Shown piece after piece: positions 1-9,406 of a stretch of DNA of 64,000 nt. A program made the translations under genes and the position numbers. Origin of the DNA: UBA2336 sp964404445 (GTDB taxonomy: Bacteria; Bacteroidota; Bacteroidia; Cytophagales; Cyclobacteriaceae); NCBI GenBank assembly GCA_964404445.1, contig CAYOJW010000003.1, positions 372,001 through 436,000 on the forward strand, read 5' to 3'. Within the stretch, counting starts at the first letter, position 1. Every line of letters starts with the position of its first letter. The notes under the pieces were generated by a model that saw only the letters and a program-made list of their open reading frames with translations, made no database searches and was not told the origin of the DNA.

Positions 1-1
1 G

Positions 2-3000
2 GGTGTTGTGTTCAGGGTTCCGAATCTGGCAAACACAACGTACGCCTGGACGGTACCAGCGGGGTCATCGATTATCAGCGGTCAGGGTACAAACCAAATC
101 ACGGTAAACTTTGGTGTACTTCCGGGAATTATATCGGTTACGCCAACAACAACAACAGGATGTCCCGGCACACCGGCAAATGCTTCTGTGGCGATTAATG
201 AACGTCCTGTATTAGCATCATTATCAGATGTCGTGTGTAGCGATAGCCCTGGTGGAATTACACTTGTTGAAAGTGCAACAAGTCCGGTACCGGCCGCATC
301 GTTTAACATTACCAACGTTACCATTCCTGCGGGTCTTTCACCGGCTTCACGGGCAACGGGCAATAACCTTCCGGCAGATGAAATTGAAAATGATATATTT
401 ACCAATACCACAGGGGGTAATTTAGTGGTACAATATACCGTTGTACCGGTGAGTGCTCAGAGTTGTGCAGGAGACCCGCGCATTGTAAACCTTACCGTAC
501 AACCCGAGCCTGTATTAGACCCGAATTTAGCCGATGCGATTTGTAGCGCTAACCAGGATGTGAACATCGTGCTGAAAGTTGCTGTCGGCAGTTTCCCGGC
601 TGATGTGTATAGAATAGCTTCAATCAACAACCCCGATCCGATTAATGTTACACAGGTGGCCGGTGTGCAAGTTGTACCGGGCAATTACAGCGCCACTATT
701 TTAACAGACGACCGCTGGAGGAATGTTGGTACCGTTCCGGTAACCATTGAATACATGGTACACCCGATCAATTCCGGAACGAACTGTATCGGTGATCCTG
801 CTATTCCGGTTCGCGTAACCGTATATCCCGAGCCACACGTATTAGCTGCAACCGAAACAATTTGTAGCGGTGATACACCTACGCTTACCTTAACAACTTC
901 CCCGCTGATAGCCGGTAGCACATTTACCTGGACGGTGAAAAGCATCACTGGGCTGATAACCGGTACCAGTAATGGAACAGGCGCTACGATTACGAATGTA
1001 TTGGTAAACAATGATGTAACCTCGGGCACGGTTACGTATGAAGTCCGTGCAACAGGCGATGCGTCAGTAGGTGGCTGCCAGGGACCTCCAACCGATGTGG
1101 TGATCACCGTTGACCCCGCACCGCTTACCACCAATGTCGATCAGGTTGTTTGTTCAACAACACCGGGTACAACCGAATATGTTGAAGATTTGGTTGCCCT
1201 GCAACCGGCTATTAATGCCGATGGTTCACTAACCTTTAGCTGGCATACTTCACAGGCCGATGCATTAGCCAATGCCAATGCCATGTCGAATGCAACTGCG
1301 AGTGCTTACCCGTTGCAGAACGGCATTCCGGTGTTTGTGCGGGTATCCAACGGCCAGTGTGCGCGGGTTATGGCGGTAACCTATACCGTTAACCCTACGC
1401 CTTCGTTTGGTGCGGCAATCACATCCAATTACAGTGGTGCCCAGCTTTCGTGTAACAATTCCAGCAATGGTATTATTACGGTTACACCGCCAGTAAACGG
1501 TACTGCACCATATTTGTACAGTATCGATGGCGGAACAAGTTATTTCACCAGCTTAACCTTTAATGGTCTTTCGGCTGCGGGCAATCCATACATTGTACAG
1601 GTTCGTGATTCACGCGGGTGTATTGCGCAGGCAGCGCCCCTGAATTTTGTACCGCCTCCGGTGTTAACAGCAACGCCTGCTATTACATCCGATTTCAACG
1701 GTCAGCATATCCGTTGCCACGGTGAAAATAATGGCGAGGTAACGGTAACGGCATCGGGCGGGGTAGGAACATTACCAACAGACTATACATATTCCATTCT
1801 TGAATTACCGGGTAATATAACCGGAGCAACAACCGGAGTGTTTACCGGCTTAACGGCAGGTTCTTATACGTTTGTAGTGCGCGATGCCAACAATTGCTCG
1901 GTAACAACCACAACCATTACACTCATTGACCCGCCAGCCATTACGGCCACGGCAACATTAACAAACCCGGTGGTATGTTTTGGAGAAAGCAACGGTGAAA
2001 TTACCGTTACCGCTAATGGCGGTACGTTAGATCCGTTAGATCCTTTAGCTACTTATACTTACACCATCAACCCCGGAGGCACGACTAATACAACAGGTTT
2101 ATTCAATGGCCTTGCCGCAGGCACCTATATGGTTAACGTAACCGACAACAATGGTTGCGTTCGTTCATCGAACAACGTTACGGTAACACAGCCTGCCGCG
2201 TTGGCAGCGTTTGCTTCGGTTACCAGCAATTACCACGGGGCAAAAATCAGTTGCCCGGGCGCTAATGATGCCGTGATTACCGTTATTGCCAATGGTGGTA
2301 ATGGCGGGTATGCCTATATCTTAATGGATGATTTGGGTAATCCTATTGCGAATACCACCGGTGATGTTAACGGGATTTATACCGGTGTTGGCCCGGGTAA
2401 TTATACAGTACAGGTAACCGATTCGCGTAACTGTACGGTAGTAACCGTTCCGGTAAACATTACCGAACCACTACCGATTGATGCCGCTACAACCATCATC
2501 AGTAACATAACGTGTAACGGTGTAGCAGACGGCCAGATCCGCGTAACAGCCGTAGGCGGTACCGGGGCATATTCGTACGAACAAATCAACCCCGCAGGGC
2601 CAACCAATGCCACCGGTATTTTTACAGGACTTGGCGATGGTGTGTACGATTTCCGGGTAACCGATTTGAATGGCTGTTTTGATGTTGTACAGGTAACACT
2701 CAACCAACCGGCTGCCGTTACGGCTTCGGCAGTAGTTGGAAACAGCTATAACGGGGCGCAACTCAGTTGCCATAACTCTTCCGATGGTGTGATTACCGTA
2801 ACCGCCAGCGGTGGTACCGGTGCATTACACTATGTGTTCGATCAGTTTGCCTTAACCAATACCACCGGTGCCATATCGGGCGTGTTTACGGGCGTACCGG
2901 CCGGTACAAATTATACCTTTACCGTGCGCGATGCCAACAATTGTACCGTGGTAACAATACCGGTGGATGTTGTACCGCCAACTGTTATTGTGGCATCCGG

Positions 3001-6000
3001 AACAGTAACCAGCGACTTTAACGGTGAGCATATCAGTTGCCCTACCGCTACCGATGGCGTTATTACCGTTACCGCTTCGGGCGGAACAATAACGGGTACA
3101 TACACTTACCGCATTGATCAACTTCCGTTAAATACAAGCGGTTTAACTTCGGGTATATTTACCGGTGTGGGTGCCGGTGTTTACACCGTTACCGTGCGCG
3201 ATGCCAACAACTGTTTTGTGATGACCGCGCCCATTACCGTTACACCGCCTGCGGCCGTTACGGCAACCACAACCATTACCAGTAACCACAATGGCCGCCA
3301 CATCAGTTGCTTTGGTGCCAGCGATGGCGAGATTCGTGTTACACCGGGTGGGGGCGTAGCGCCTTATACTTATATATTGAATGAAGATACGGGCAATACT
3401 TCGGGTGCTACTTCTGGTATATTCTCAGGATTGGCAGCCGGAACTTATACCGTTACCGTTACCGATTTTAATGGTTGCCAGGCCGGTACAAGCCCGGTAA
3501 CCCTTACACAACCTGCCGTATTAGCGGCCAACGGTGTGGTAACGAGCAATTATAACGGCCAGCAAATCAGTTGCTTTGGTGCAAGCGATGGCATTATCCG
3601 GGTAACGGCAACCGGTGGAACGCAAATTCTAACTCCGAGTCCACATTATAATTATTCGATTGTTGAGCTTCCGTTAAACACAACCGGAGCAACAACGGGT
3701 ATTTTTACAGACTTGCCAGCCGGTACTTACACCTTTTTGGTTGAAGACGTGAACTCATGTTCGGTAACGACAACAGCCGTAACCATCAGCGAGCCACCGG
3801 TTGTAACGGCCAGCGCAGCCGTAACCAGCAATTACCACGGTTCGCAGGTAAGTTGTAATGGTTCGGCCGATGGCATGATTACCGTAACCGCCAGCGGTGG
3901 TACAGGTGTTTTGCAGTATGTGTTTAATGAAAATCCGGGCAACGGCAGTGGTTTCTCTTCGGGAATCTTTACCGGTGTTGCTGCCGGGGGGCCTTATACC
4001 TTTACCGTTACCGATGTAAACGGATGTAATGTACCCACAGCCGATGTTTTTGTTACCGAACCAATCGTGTTAGCTGCTTCGGGCAGTGTAACCAGCAACC
4101 ACAACGGGCACCACATCAGTTGTCCTACGGCTACAGATGGTACGATTACCATTATAGCAACGGGTGGAACGGGCGCATATACCTACCGCATCGATCAGCT
4201 TCCGTTAAACACTACGGGGTTAAGCAATGGTATATTTACCGGAATAGGTGCGGGCTCATACACGGCAACGGTACGCGATGTAAACGGTTGCTTTATCGTA
4301 ACCGCGCTGATAACCGTTACACCACCACCGGCCGTTACGGCAACGTTATCAATTACGAGTAACCACAATGGCCGCCACATCAGTTGCTTTGGCGCCAGCG
4401 ATGGCGAGATCGAGGTTACACCAGGCGGAGGTGTAGGGCCTTATAATTTCGTGTTGAACCAGGATCCTTTAAATACATCTGGCGCTACAAATGGAATCTT
4501 TACAGGTTTAGTGGCAGGCACTTATTCGGTAACCGTAACCGATCAGAACGGCTGTCCGGTAGTAACCAATTCAGTAACCCTTACGCAACCTGTGGTGGTA
4601 GCAGCAACCGCAGCGGTTACCAGCAACTACAATGGTTCGCAAATAACCTGCGTGGGTGCAAGCGATGGCATTATCAGGGTTACCCCGACTGGTGGAACAA
4701 CACCTTATACTTATTCAGTAGTAGAAATACCGGGCAACGTTACCGGACAGGCTAACGGTATCTTTACAGGCTTGCCTGCGGGCACTTATACATTTAATGT
4801 TGAAGATGTGAACGGCTGTTTTGTGATAACCGGTCCGGTTACCATTACACCGCCAACACCGGTTGTGGCTTCGGCTACGGTTTCTGTTCCTTATAATGGT
4901 AAAGAAATAAGCTGTAACGGTGCAAGCGATGGAATAATTACCATTACGGCAAATGGCGGTACCGGTGATTTACGGTATGTGTTTGATCAGATTCCGGGTA
5001 ACCAATCGGGTCAGTATTCGGGTATTTTCTCGGGTGTACCGGCCGGTATAGGCTATACCTTTACCGTAACCGATGTAAACGGATGCTTTATTCAAACAGT
5101 AGCGGTAGATGTAACAGAACCGGATGCTATCGCGGCAACGGGCGTGGCTACTTCAAACTTTAGTGGCTTTAACATCAGTTGCTTTACCGAAACCGATGGC
5201 GTGATAACTATAACACCTACTTCGTTTGGAAACGATAATGGCCCGTTAACATATATGCTTATTGAAGATGCCGGAAATACATCAGGCGTATCAACAGGTA
5301 TCTTTACCGGGCTGCGTGCCGGAAGTTTCCGTGCGCGGATTACCGACATTAACGGTTGTAGCTTCACTACTGCACCCATTATTGTAACGCAACCGAATAA
5401 CCTGGCGATTACCATTGCCAAGACATCGAACTATAACGGCTTTGATGTAAGCTGCGATGGCGCGGCAGACGGGCAGATTAGCGTAACCTCAACAACCGGT
5501 GGCGCTGGTGGTTATACATACGTGTTGAATGAAGATCCGGCCAATGATTCGGGTGAAACTTCAGGTGTGTTTACCGGATTAACAGCCGGGTTATACTCTG
5601 TAACAGTAACCGATGCCAACGGTTGTACCCGTGCTTCGATACCCGTATTCTTGTCGAACCCGATTCCGTTGTTTGAAGGTATCATCGGGTTAGATAAACA
5701 GGTTTGCGATGGAATTGACCCGACAATCTTTACACAATTAGCGGCACCGTTAGGCGGTATTGGTAACTATACCTACCAGTGGCAGGATTCGGTTGCCGGT
5801 GGTGCATGGACGAATATTGCGTTTGCGCAAGGTGCATTGTATGATCCGCCAGTAGTGGCACAAACCACCTATTACAGGCGATTGGTTTCTTCGGGCACGT
5901 GTGCTACGTTAGCCTCTAACGTGGTAACGGTAACCGTTAACCCGTTACCGATTGTTACCGTAGCAGGGTACGATCCGTATGTGTGCGAAGGCCAGCCCAT

Positions 6001-8041
6001 GATTTTGTATTACGAATTTACGCAAGGTCAGGCTCCGTTCTATTTCAGCTACACTGCCACTACCTACGATCAATCAGGTAATGTAATGGGTACGCCAAAA
6101 GTTGTTGTCGATGAGCTTTCGGGCGACTCGAAACCAATTATTGTGTCGCCATTTACAGACGATATGCGCTTTGAGGTGAACAATGTGCGCGACTTCAACG
6201 GTTGCGTGGCTACGATACCGGGTTTCCCTGCACCTGTATTTGTAGAGGTGCTGAAAACCAAGGCCGACTTTACCATCATCAGCCCCGACCCGCAGTGTAG
6301 CGGTGAAGAGTTTACTGTACAGTGGAGTGCCGAGAGTGATGTGCAATACACCTGGCAGTGGCCGGATGATTTTGATGAAGTACGCGGGGCAGGTTTAACG
6401 GGTACACAAACTGCATCACGCAGGTTGTACTCACAAAACCCGGGCGGAATCCAGAGTATGCCGATCATCCTCAATGCCGAGAACATCATGTATCAGTCTG
6501 ATCCGAGCATCCCTTCTTGCGGAGTTGTATCAAGCCTGAAAAACATCCGCATATACCCGGCCATATTGCCGAATATTATCGTCAACCCGGAGGAAGTGTG
6601 TAGCAACACGCCAATCAATGTGCAGAACAATACAATGGGTGGCAATACTCACCGCTGGACGGTTACACAAGACCCGAACGGTACACCGCAGGTATTGCCG
6701 GGCTTCCCGTTAACCCGTACCGCACCGTTAAGTGAGATATTCACCATCCGCAACCATACTACGGTTAACCCGATGGAGTACGCGATACGGTACGAAATGG
6801 AAAACTCGGCTGGTAACGGAAGCTGCGCGAAAGACACAACCGTTATTGTTCGTGTTTACCGCGAAAGCATTGCCAAAATCGGTTCACCGAAAGATCCGGC
6901 CGTGGCTATTCCTGACTGGTCAGCTCCTGCGTTAGATATTACTTTCGAGAACGCCTCGACACCGGGTGTGTATTTTGGCGACTTTGAATACACCTGGGTG
7001 TTCAGCAACAATAATGTGAACACCCCTCCGGAAACACGGCCAAGCACTTCGCTTACCGAAACCTATGGTTTTGCCGATGCCGGTGTAGGCAAGCGGGTAA
7101 CGCTTACGTCTGTTAACGTATTGGCGCGTACCAACGGTATGCCAAACAATGGCTGTTCAACCATAGATGAGTTTGTGTTTGAGATTACCATGCCGCTGCC
7201 TAATGTTGCGTTCATCGCTACTCCGGCTGCGGCCTGTTTACCTGCGGTAATCGAAACCGATAACCAATCGACAGGAAACCTGATCAACGACTGGATCGTG
7301 TACGACCAGTTTGGCCAGCAGGTTACCACTGCGCCAAACCAGGTTGAACCTTCGTTCCACTTTAATACACCGGGTTCATACACCATTCAGTTAACGGTGC
7401 GTCAGTATGCAACGGGCCCTTCGTTAAGCACAACGCAAACGGTTCGTATTTACGATAACCCGGTGGCGAGCTACATTACCTCACCGATGGAGGTTGTGTT
7501 TGTACCCGATCAGGAGTTATACACCATTAACCGCAGCCAGTCAACACACATCAACACCCGGTACGAGTGGGATTTCGGTGACGGAACCCTATACGATACC
7601 CCCGAACCTTCGCATAAATATGCGGTAGAAGGGTTGTATAAAATCCGCTTAGTGGCAATCGATGAGTTTGAAGGCGGTACGTTATTGTGTACCGATACGG
7701 CCACGCATAACATACAGGCACGCGCGGCAGGGTTAGTAAGTGTGCCGAATGCGTTTACCCCGAACCCGGCCGGCCCGAACGGAGGTGTTGTGGACAACAG
7801 TGGCCGTACCATGAACGATGTGTTCCTGCCCAGCACCAAAGGCGTAAAAGAATTCCACATGCAGATTTACGACCGTTGGGGTAACTTAGTGTTTGAAAGC
7901 AAACAGCAGAACAGGGGATGGGATGGCTACGACCGCAATAATAATATATTGCCTTCGGGTGTGTATGTGTATAAGTTAGTGTTGCGCATGGCAAACGATC
8001 AGCGCGTAACGCAGGTAGGCGATGTTACACTCTTACGATAG
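2..8041 (+). CDS. Giant SprB-repeat surface protein with T9SS type B sorting domain (5' truncated by window)
   Basis: The reading frame is open from the first bases and an Ig/PKD-like fold is already under way, so the true start lies outside the window; the GTG at 8 is not a credible start. About 2,680 residues are visible. The order is: PKD/Ig-like domains to about nt 1400; sixteen SprB-type repeats of about 88 residues from about nt 1415 to 5660, each with a Cys in an 'ISC'-like motif and another in 'NGC/NNC'; further Ig/PKD-like domains, one with a clear 'WDFGDGT' motif near nt 7570; and a C-terminal gliding-motility-associated (type B) sorting domain from about nt 7735 ('VPNAFTPNP', 'YDRWGN', 'GWDG', 'SGVYVYKL'). 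The family is exported through the outer membrane by T9SS; SprB itself is the gliding adhesin of Flavobacterium. Whether this protein serves gliding or adhesion is inferred. The stop codon falls just before the SprF-like gene. Confidence 0.93.
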   Translation, partial: GVVFRVPNLANTTYAWTVPAGSSIISGQGTNQITVNFGVLPGIISVTPTTTTGCPGTPANASVAINERPVLASLSDVVCSDSPGGITLVESATSPVPAASFNITNVTIPAGLSPASRATGNNLPADEIENDIFTNTTGGNLVVQYTVVPVSAQSCAGDPRIVNLTVQPEPVLDPNLADAICSANQDVNIVLKVAVGSFPADVYRIASINNPDPINVTQVAGVQVVPGNYSATILTDDRWRNVGTVPVTIEYMVHPINSGTNCIGDPAIPVRVTVYPEPHVLAATETICSGDTPTLTLTTSPLIAGSTFTWTVKSITGLITGTSNGTGATITNVLVNNDVTSGTVTYEVRATGDASVGGCQGPPTDVVITVDPAPLTTNVDQVVCSTTPGTTEYVEDLVALQPAINADGSLTFSWHTSQADALANANAMSNATASAYPLQNGIPVFVRVSNGQCARVMAVTYTVNPTPSFGAAITSNYSGAQLSCNNSSNGIITVTPPVNGTAPYLYSIDGGTSYFTSLTFNGLSAAGNPYIVQVRDSRGCIAQAAPLNFVPPPVLTATPAITSDFNGQHIRCHGENNGEVTVTASGGVGTLPTDYTYSILELPGNITGATTGVFTGLTAGSYTFVVRDANNCSVTTTTITLIDPPAITATATLTNPVVCFGESNGEITVTANGGTLDPLDPLATYTYTINPGGTTNTTGLFNGLAAGTYMVNVTDNNGCVRSSNNVTVTQPAALAAFASVTSNYHGAKISCPGANDAVITVIANGGNGGYAYILMDDLGNPIANTTGDVNGIYTGVGPGNYTVQVTDSRNCTVVTVPVNITEPLPIDAATTIISNITCNGVADGQIRVTAVGGTGAYSYEQINPAGPTNATGIFTGLGDGVYDFRVTDLNGCFDVVQVTLNQPAAVTASAVVGNSYNGAQLSCHNSSDGVITVTASGGTGALHYVFDQFALTNTTGAISGVFTGVPAGTNYTFTVRDANNCTVVTIPVDVVPPTVIVASGTVTSDFNGEHISCPTATDGVITVTASGGTITGTYTYRIDQLPLNTSGLTSGIFTGVGAGVYTVTVRDANNCFVMTAPITVTPPAAVTATTTITSNHNGRHISCFGASDGEIRVTPGGGVAPYTYILNEDTGNTSGATSGIFSGLAAGTYTVTVTDFNGCQAGTSPVTLTQPAVLAANGVVTSNYNGQQISCFGASDGIIRVTATGGTQILTPSPHYNYSIVELPLNTTGATTGIFTDLPAGTYTFLVEDVNSCSVTTTAVTISEPPVVTASAAVTSNYHGSQVSCNGSADGMITVTASGGTGVLQYVFNENPGNGSGFSSGIFTGVAAGGPYTFTVTDVNGCNVPTADVFVTEPIVLAASGSVTSNHNGHHISCPTATDGTITIIATGGTGAYTYRIDQLPLNTTGLSNGIFTGIGAGSYTATVRDVNGCFIVTALITVTPPPAVTATLSITSNHNGRHISCFGASDGEIEVTPGGGVGPYNFVLNQDPLNTSGATNGIFTGLVAGTYSVTVTDQNGCPVVTNSVTLTQPVVVAATAAVTSNYNGSQITCVGASDGIIRVTPTGGTTPYTYSVVEIPGNVTGQANGIFTGLPAGTYTFNVEDVNGCFVITGPVTITPPTPVVASATVSVPYNGKEISCNGASDGIITITANGGTGDLRYVFDQIPGNQSGQYSGIFSGVPAGIGYTFTVTDVNGCFIQTVAVDVTEPDAIAATGVATSNFSGFNISCFTETDGVITITPTSFGNDNGPLTYMLIEDAGNTSGVSTGIFTGLRAGSFRARITDINGCSFTTAPIIVTQPNNLAITIAKTSNYNGFDVSCDGAADGQISVTSTTGGAGGYTYVLNEDPANDSGETSGVFTGLTAGLYSVTVTDANGCTRASIPVFLSNPIPLFEGIIGLDKQVCDGIDPTIFTQLAAPLGGIGNYTYQWQDSVAGGAWTNIAFAQGALYDPPVVAQTTYYRRLVSSGTCATLASNVVTVTVNPLPIVTVAGYDPYVCEGQPMILYYEFTQGQAPFYFSYTATTYDQSGNVMGTPKVVVDELSGDSKPIIVSPFTDDMRFEVNNVRDFNGCVATIPGFPAPVFVEVLKTKADFTIISPDPQCSGEEFTVQWSAESDVQYTWQWPDDFDEVRGAGLTGTQTASRRLYSQNPGGIQSMPIILNAENIMYQSDPSIPSCGVVSSLKNIRIYPAILPNIIVNPEEVCSNTPINVQNNTMGGNTHRWTVTQDPNGTPQVLPGFPLTRTAPLSEIFTIRNHTTVNPMEYAIRYEMENSAGNGSCAKDTTVIVRVYRESIAKIGSPKDPAVAIPDWSAPALDITFENASTPGVYFGDFEYTWVFSNNNVNTPPETRPSTSLTETYGFADAGVGKRVTLTSVNVLARTNGMPNNGCSTIDEFVFEITMPLPNVAFIATPAAACLPAVIETDNQSTGNLINDWIVYDQFGQQVTTAPNQVEPSFHFNTPGSYTIQLTVRQYATGPSLSTTQTVRIYDNPVASYITSPMEVVFVPDQELYTINRSQSTHINTRYEWDFGDGTLYDTPEPSHKYAVEGLYKIRLVAIDEFEGGTLLCTDTATHNIQARAAGLVSVPNAFTPNPAGPNGGVVDNSGRTMNDVFLPSTKGVKEFHMQIYDRWGNLVFESKQQNRGWDGYDRNNNILPSGVYVYKLVLRMANDQRVTQVGDVTLLR
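1415..5660 (+). repeat. Sixteen tandem SprB-type repeats with a four-unit higher-order period
   Basis: Units of about 260-285 bp begin near 1421, 1681, 1951, 2217, 2497, 2731, 3004, 3274, 3538, 3820, 4087, 4351, 4615, 4879, 5146 and 5420. Units 6-9 resemble units 10-13 in order, offset by about 1,080 bp. For example, the segments starting at 3281 and 4358 are almost identical for more than 50 bases, and the 'YRIDQLPLN' unit occurs at the same place in both blocks. Unit 14 resembles units 6 and 10. This suggests duplication of a four-unit block after the single units had diverged. Confidence 0.85.
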
Positions 8042-8054
8042 ACAGGTAAGAAAA

Positions 8055-9077
8055 ATGAATGCTATGAGAAGACTTTTACCGATAAGTGTATTGATGTTGT
8101 TAACCACGATGGTGTGGGCACAAGACTTTCAGTTTTCGCAATACTACCAGGCACCGTTATACCTGAACCCCGGTTTTACAGGCATTACACAACAACAGCG
8201 TGTAGCCTTTAACCACCGGGTGCAATGGCCTAACCTGCCGCAGGCTTTTGCCACGTATGCGGCATCGTACGACATCTTTGTGGATGAACTGCGCAGCGGG
8301 TTTGGTTTGCAGTTTACAAACGATAGAATGGGATCGGCCGGATGGCAGAACACGAATGTAAACGTGCTGTACTCATTTAAGGTAAAACTTACCGAAAAAT
8401 TAGTATTCTCGCCAGGGCTTGTATTTGGCTACGGAACCAGCGGTATCGACCGCAGTAAGTTGCAGTTTGGCGATGGCTTTGATCCGGAAGAACAGAAGCT
8501 GGGTCGCCAAAGCTACTTCGATGTGGGCACAGGCTTTTTGTTGTACAGCCGCAGTATATGGCTGGGCGCATCGTTCCATCATTTGAATAAACCCAATATT
8601 TCCATGATGGGTACTGAAGACCGGCTGCCGGTACGCACTACCATTCATGGCGGTATGCGGCTAAACCTCACCCCTGGCGGATTGCAGGCACGCGGGGCGC
8701 GGGTTTCATACTTAACACCTTCGTTTATTTACCGCATTCAGGGACCAACGTTTTCGCAGTTTGATATTGGATTGAATTACCATATCGATCCGGTTTCGGT
8801 AGGGATATGGTATCGGGGCAAGCCGTTTGAGAAAAACATAGCCAACGGTGTTCAGCAGGATGCGCTGATTCTTACCCTGGGAATGTACTTTAAACAATTT
8901 ACATTCGGGTACAGTTACGATTTTACCGTTTCCGGATTAGGAACAGCATCGGGCGGAGCACATGAGATTTCGATTATCTACGAGTTTTCATCACGCCCGG
9001 CCAGCCGTACGCTCAAGAAAAAATACAGGCTGATTCCATGCCCTACCTTTAACAGTAAAGAAGGTTTCTGGAATTAA
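8055..9077 (+). CDS. PorP/SprF family type IX secretion membrane protein
   Basis: A protein of about 340 residues of the PorP/SprF family, predicted outer-membrane proteins that work with T9SS and usually sit next to a large SprB-like substrate. Sequence signs are a signal peptide ('MRRLLPISVLMLLTTMVWAQ'), the family hallmark 'FSQYYQAPLYLNPGFTG' directly after it, and alternating beta-barrel-like strands to the end, including the conserved 'GGAHEISI' near the C-terminus. An upstream in-frame ATG at 8022 lies inside the preceding gene and would add a charged, non-signal extension; the ATG at 8055 (or 8064) gives a proper signal peptide. It follows the SprB-like gene by about 13 bases, so the two are probably one operon and functional partners. 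Confidence 0.92.
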   Translation: MNAMRRLLPISVLMLLTTMVWAQDFQFSQYYQAPLYLNPGFTGITQQQRVAFNHRVQWPNLPQAFATYAASYDIFVDELRSGFGLQFTNDRMGSAGWQNTNVNVLYSFKVKLTEKLVFSPGLVFGYGTSGIDRSKLQFGDGFDPEEQKLGRQSYFDVGTGFLLYSRSIWLGASFHHLNKPNISMMGTEDRLPVRTTIHGGMRLNLTPGGLQARGARVSYLTPSFIYRIQGPTFSQFDIGLNYHIDPVSVGIWYRGKPFEKNIANGVQQDALILTLGMYFKQFTFGYSYDFTVSGLGTASGGAHEISIIYEFSSRPASRTLKKKYRLIPCPTFNSKEGFWN

Positions 9078-9109
9078 TGGGTTTCACATTCAGGTGTGCA
9101 ACACTTCAC

Positions 9110-9245
9110 GGCTGTCTCAAAAGTCAAAATAATAAACCACGTCACATCGATCCCGATTTTTATCGGGAGAGATGTCCCGGTTTTGAGCGCTGATTGACTG
9201 GATGTCTCACTACGTTCGACATGACGTTACACTTTTGAGACAGCC
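9110..9245. repeat. MITE-like element with perfect 15-bp terminal inverted repeats
   Basis: The 329-bp gap between the SprF gene and the next large gene contains a 136-bp segment bounded by a perfect 15-bp inverted repeat (9110-9124 and 9231-9245, GGCTGTCTCAAAAGT and its complement). Inside is a small palindrome TCCCGA...TCGGGA (about 9151-9168). No open reading frame lies within, so it could be a non-autonomous mobile element or a large hairpin. No clear target-site duplication was seen. The remaining 9246-9406 shows nothing recognisable beyond the leader of the next gene. Confidence 0.6.
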
Positions 9246-9406
9246 TCTTTTAATTTAATCGGCTGTTCACGTTTGTTCATTCGGTTATACATCAACTCAT
9301 CGAATACTTACCGGTACGGTCAAATATGGCGGGTTTCCTTTACCGGGCATTCGTATTTACGGATGTCTAACATTGCGGGCTTTAATCGGTTTTACCCGGT
9401 TGATAC

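Noticed and set aside
1415..5660. Regularly spaced repeats that might suggest a CRISPR-like array
   Set aside because: The units are about 265 bp, lie within one open reading frame and encode SprB protein repeats.
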